Shown piece by piece: positions 59,823 to 64,000 of a DNA stretch of 64,000 bases. Location of the stretch: NCBI GenBank assembly GCA_023053685.1, contig JALIGW010000014.1, positions 17,269,308 to 17,333,307 on the forward strand, in the 5' to 3' direction. A program made the translations under genes and the position numbers. The stretch is from Diadophis punctatus similis (taxonomy: Eukaryota; Chordata; Lepidosauria; Squamata; Dipsadidae). How positions within the stretch are numbered: position 1 is the first letter of the stretch; every line of letters starts with the position of its first letter. The notes beneath the pieces were generated by a model, which was not told the DNA's origin, did not search any database, and saw only the letters and a program-made list of their open reading frames with translations.

Positions 59823-60109
59823 AGTGGCCTCTGCTGGGGTGGGGGGGGAATCAAGATGATGGCTGCAGTTGGGCAATGGGAGCCCCAATAGCTTGATATA
59901 TCCATGTGTCAATTAGACATTACAAAAGGCTTAGATCAGAGCTTAGCTTTTCTACTACCCATCACCTCAGATGTCACTACTTTGAAGTACCAAGCCAGGA
60001 ACTGGGGGATATCCTGGGGGCTTTACTACACGGCCCTGCTGAAGCTTTGGTAACATCCTAGGTAACATCAAAGGGTGGCCCAGACTCTGGACACCCGTAC
60101 CAGCAGAAG
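59823..60109. other. EFNB1 intron 2, no recognisable feature
   Basis: Nothing recognised. Confidence 0.35.
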
Positions 60110-60460
60110 GGGCATGTTACGGATCCTGTCAGCTAAGGAATTCTGGTTGGTGGGTCCAGGAGAAGAGCCTTCTGTGCTGTGACTCCCACCCTCTGGAACA
60201 TCTCACCTGCTCAAGGTGGGATCTGCCCCCACCCTTCTGACAGGGTCTGAAGGCCTGGCTCTGCCAGCTGGCCTGGTGCCCCAATGGGGGTGCATCATTC
60301 TGGAGGTAAGACCCCCATCTCCACCCCTTCCTCCCCATCTTTTTAATTGTGCTTTATTACTGTTATTAGGAATATTTATTGTTCATGGTTTCAGCATTCG
60401 CCCAGAGTCACCTTGAAGGAGATGGGCAGCAAACAAATCAAAGAAACAATCATGTAACCA
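60110..60460 (+). repeat. L2-type LINE 3' end
   Basis: Plus-strand phrase RRAFCAVTPTLWNISPAQ resembles the L2 C-terminal end. The 3' UTR follows, with CTTTATTACTGTTATTAGG and GCCCAGAGTCACCTTG. Confidence 0.7.
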
Positions 60461-62269
60461 AATGGTCAACTCCAAACCACAAGTAACACGTTGCTCTAAC
60501 CTAAAAGAAATGTTTCCAGAATGCAGAAAATGGAAGTCTACTATCATTATCCGGTTGTGCTGGTTTTATTTTACCCTAACTGGTAAAATGCCATAGAAAC
60601 CCCAGTGAGGTGGGAAGCCTGAGATTCTCTAGTTTGCTCCATCAAAAACCTCTTAGCTTTAGCCAAAGTTGGTTGAAGCTCCTGGGATTTGCCCCTCCAG
60701 ATAACAAGACTAATCCTGTGGAGAGAATGCAGCTCCTCACAGGAAAGGAACCGGAGGGCCTCGGAGGATCGCAAGCCAAGATGAACCAGCAGAGTGGAAT
60801 GGGACAACTCGCCACAGGACAAAAACAAAAGTTAAATTAATTTCAACGGAACCATAGCCAACAATAATAAGATAAAGAAAGTCAATCCAGAAATACAAGA
60901 GCTTCAGGCCACCAAAGCCCAGTTCAGGAAAGACTTGAAAACTGCTTCCTATCAAAAGAGAAATACAACACGGAACAACAAATCTGAGCATTAATATTAA
61001 ACGTGTTGAAAAACCTATTCCCTTCCCTATGAATTGATGGTCAGCTCCATATCCAGACTACAGCAGTTCTCATCACACATCTTCACCACTTTCTGGTTCT
61101 GCCAACCTGTTGCCCTGCTCTCCGCTCACGTGCCTCAGTGACTCCTCTGTTATTCCGGAAGCTCTTTTAACTGGACCAAGATGGCAGCAAAGGAAGTGCT
61201 CCTTTTAGAGACCGAGAACTAAAGACTTAATAGAGCGGAAAATCATGGCTCTATGAATTAGAAGAGCTGGTGGGAGCCTCTGCTGGATGGGCAGGGCCAA
61301 ACCGGCATCTGCTTCTAATTTCCTTCCACCCTTTAAGTTCACAGTGGGACCAAGGGACAGCCTGGAAGGAAATTCTGGTCCAAGTCTGTAATTATCTAAA
61401 AACTGTACGTGGTCATTCTTCGCCGTCTTGCCATTTTCAACTCTTCAAACAGAAATTAAAGCCAAACAAGCACATCAACATCTGTCCATTTAGTGAAGTG
61501 GGAGGTGGGTGGAAACGAAGGAAAGAAGCCCAAAGCCACACTGGTATTCTGGAACAATCTAGAGAGGGCAGGCCCAGAAGACAATAGGAAAGAAACCCTG
61601 TTGGCATCCAGAGCCCCAGCTAGAAGCATTCCATGTGTCCTCCGTAGCTATATAAAAAGCAGATGTGGCAGAAACCAAACGATTCCTTCTCCCAAATCAG
61701 TGAAATGAGAGAAGTTCATTGGGAAAAAGGAAAAGCAGTACCGGATGTTGCCTGTCCTGCCAACAGGCCCTGGATGCCAAGGGCTGAACAAAAGACCGGG
61801 CCTAAAAGGATCCGTCTTGTCACATCATTAGAGGCCCTACTAACATCAGCCACAGGGGAGTCCATCGATCAGTGCCTCCTTTTCAGGCTGCATCCCCCAA
61901 CAACAAGACCCTTCAGCGCTTGACAAATAACACAAATATGATGTTAGAAAGAGAAGTCGGGAGCCAGCAGGAGGCAAAAGTGGCTGTCCTGCTCCGAGGA
62001 TCAATTTACTATAGATTGAACTAGTACCTGTTACTGTTACCTGTGACATTGTTCTAAATGATAATAGTGTACCTAACCAAAAGAGGTCCCACAAATAGCC
62101 CTTTGAGGTAGTCCAGACATGAAGCATAACTACAGTAGGAGTACTAACTCGTATCTTTATTTATTGGATCTTGCGAGACTGGAAGTGTTTCTCCCCTTAC
62201 TCTCTGGAAAACCAGGGAGGGTCCCTCTGAAAGACTCCTCTTGCCCCCCTCTCTCTCTGTGGATGGAGA
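60461..62269. other. EFNB1 intron 2, mostly unrecognised
   Basis: 60797-60840 has a GGGACAACTCGCCACAGG fragment of the GACAACTTGCC family. The rest shows nothing recognisable. Confidence 0.4.
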
Positions 62270-62668
62270 TACAGACAGTCCCTGAATTACAACAGTTCGT
62301 TTAGTGACCGTTCAAAGTTACAATGGCACTGAAAAAAAGGGACTTATGACCGTTTTTCACACTTGTGAACACTGCAGCATCCCCATGGTCACATGATCAA
62401 AATTCAGATGCTTGACAACTGACTCATATTTATGACGGTTGCAATGTCCTGGGGTCATGTGATCCCCTTTTGTGACCTTCTGACAAGCAAAGTCAATGGG
62501 GAAGCCAGATTCACTTAACAACGGGGTTACTAGCTTAACAACGGCAGTGATTCACTTAACAACTGAGACAAGGAAGGTCATAAAATGGAGCAAAGCCCAC
62601 TTAATAAATGTCTCCCTAAGCAACAGAAATTTTGGGCTCAATTGGGGTTGTAAGTCAAGGGTTACCCA
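62270..62668 (-). mobile_element. Inverted-repeat DNA element (GTCCTCGACTTACGACC family)
   Basis: Left end ACAGTCCCTGAATTACAAC, right end GTAAGTCAAGGGTTACCC. Interior has ATGGTCACATGATCAAAATTC and CACTTAACAAC repeats. Confidence 0.82.
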
Positions 62669-62813
62669 TACTATTTTGACACCACTGATTTCCTGGCTGC
62701 AGTTCTTCCTCGTCTTCCACAAAACACGCTTGATGTGGAAAGATAGGGAAGGAGGACAATCTCTGGGGGAATGGAGGGCAGAGACTGCTATGGAGCTAAA
62801 AAGACACACTAGG

Positions 62814-62907
62814 CAAGGGGTCTCCAAGCTCAGCCACTTTAAGACTTGTGGACTTCAACTCCCAGAATTCCGGGAGTCTTAAAGTGGCTAACGTTGGAGA
62901 CCCCTTG
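62814..62907. mobile_element. Palindromic hAT-like MITE, centre deleted
   Basis: CAAGGGGTCTCCAAGCTC at the left and ACGTTGGAGACCCCTTG at the right, with TTAAGACTTGTGGACTTCAA retained. Flanks are only approximately duplicated. Confidence 0.85.
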
Positions 62908-63797
62908 CACTAGCTGGTCCTGAACAGGCTTGTTACTTCTGCCATCGAGATGCATTTAACAGGTGCCCAAAAGGAGGAACAAGCAGCATATTCCATGCCA
63001 GCTCCCATGCCAGTGACTCTGGGCAGCTCTGAAATCTCTGGGCTGGTTTTTCACCAAAACAGCTTGGTAGTCTAGCCCCCCCCCCCCCCCAGGCTTAAAA
63101 AAATGCCCTTCCAAGGGATGTCCAAACCAACAAACCAACAAGCCAAGGAAACCACTGGATTCTCCTGAAGAACCCCAAATGCTCTGTAGCTACACTTAAA
63201 GCGGGACAGAGCTTGGGAGAAAGACTATGAGGGCCATTGAAGCAATCCACCAATGGTGTGTGGAGAGGACTTCTAACCGGAAGCTTGCTTTGGTTTCAAT
63301 CTCTGGATCAAAATCATGAGAAACAACGCTCCCAGCACTTGGCCAACGGACTCTTGGCTTTGTTTCCTGTCTCCCTTCAGACTCTTTCCCGAGGCTTTAA
63401 CGTAGCAAATCCAGAACCCTTTTCCGGACTTAACACTGGCTCCTGCGCTTGGATGTGTCATCTGCCCAGGCAAACGTTAGCTTGGCTCGCCCGCAGGGAG
63501 TGCGCGGAGAATCAGGCAGCTGAGGAATCTTTCCCCTTCCCCTTGTGCATCCAGCACAGCAGCTACTTCCAATTTAGAATTTTTCACAAGAGCCACAGGT
63601 AACAAGATGGCGCCACAGAGCATTTAACAAACTGCAACTGAACAATGCGGTGTCTCTCCTGTGGAAAGAGGTTCCTGGGTAGAAATTGGGGGGGGGGGGG
63701 GAGAGAAAGGGAGGTGGGAGGGAGAGAGAGGAGGGGGAGAGAAAGACTGTGAGAGGAGGGGCAAGGTTTGTTCTCCGAGCTTGTGGGTTGGTTTCCA

Positions 63798-63831
63798 AAC
63801 ATTTCATTACCAGGCTAGGTAACATCTTCAG
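63798..63831 (-). ncRNA. Hammerhead-like motif near EFNB1 exon 2
   Basis: On the minus strand CTGAAGA (63831-63825), one base, GTTACC, loop, GGTAAT, GAAAT, GTT. It is the same family as 59712-59746, with a C-to-T change in GAAAC and GTT in place of GTC. It lies in intron 2 only about 97 bases after the exon 2 donor, in the sense orientation. Confidence 0.4.
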
Positions 63832-63928
63832 CAGGATTGTGATTGTGATTGTGAGACTCTCCACAGGAGTCTGGGAGAGAAAGATAACACTGAAGGAGAG
63901 GAAGACTTTGGGGTGGGGGGGCACTCAC

Positions 63929-64000
63929 ATGTAATAAAGTAATCCTGGTATCTTTTGAATTCCAAGCCCATATAGTTGGGGCTGAACTCCTGAAATTTGA
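63929..64000 (-). CDS. EFNB1: Ephrin-B1, end of exon 2 (partial)
   Basis: This is the 3' end of a coding exon that continues beyond the right edge of the window. On the minus strand it reads [14 protein letters not shown], then a tail ending DYFIT. That is the last beta-strand region of the extracellular Eph-receptor-binding domain of B-type ephrins. The exon stops after the first base of a codon (phase 1), and the intron begins with GTGAGT at 63928. The split codon joins the CC at the start of exon 3 to give Ser, so the junction reads FIT-S-TSNGS, as expected for ephrin-B1. Ephrin-B1 is a membrane-anchored ligand for EphB receptors in contact-dependent two-way signalling. The KRYQDYF stretch differs somewhat from the mammalian sequence as I remember it. 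Exon 1 and the rest of exon 2, with the signal peptide and most of the binding domain, lie outside the window. Confidence 0.93.

Overview
The window is vertebrate nuclear DNA, almost certainly from a squamate reptile and probably an advanced snake. The evidence is the repeat content: many copies of a tRNA-headed SINE, CR1 and reptile-type L2 LINE ends, many hAT-type elements with 8-bp target duplications, and a LINE 3' tail running into an 18-copy TTCTA (AATAG) microsatellite, a pattern reported for snake CR1 elements. There is no sign of prokaryotic gene organisation.

Only one protein-coding gene can be supported: EFNB1 (ephrin-B1), on the minus strand. The window holds the end of exon 2 (63929-64000, running off the right edge), exon 3 (47516-47608), exon 4 (34905-35036) and the last coding exon 5 (26458-26848), followed by a long 3' UTR extending perhaps to about 22.35 kb. 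All three introns seen are phase 1 with GT..AG ends, and they are 16.3, 12.5 and 8.1 kb long. Together the exons encode the end of the Eph-binding domain, the stalk, the membrane span and the cytoplasmic tail with its PDZ-binding end. Exon 5 as given carries a frame break (net +2 bases, or -1) just before the membrane segment, at about 26774-26782. It is either an assembly error or a real allele; the reading frame on both sides is strongly ephrin-like.

Layout: 0-22 kb is intergenic and repeat-rich. It includes a 1.9-kb hAT element with a large palindrome inserted in a SINE, two related solo LTRs, CR1 and L2 pieces, and the TTCTA array. The interval 22.2-28.4 kb (3' UTR, exon 5, start of intron 4) has simple repeats but no recognisable transposon. 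Introns 4, 3 and 2 are again filled with SINEs, hAT elements, TA-flanked inverted-repeat elements, LINE remnants and microsatellites.

Points of most interest are the exon 5 frame break; four loci sharing a hammerhead-ribozyme-like arrangement (10.1, 34.2, 59.7 and 63.8 kb); a set of 21 hAT-like elements with readable 8-bp target duplications, most of them centred on TA; very large perfect or near-perfect palindromes inside these elements; and a one-sided SINE orientation (13 of 14 copies on the minus strand). I found no second gene, no RNA gene outside SINEs and no CRISPR array.
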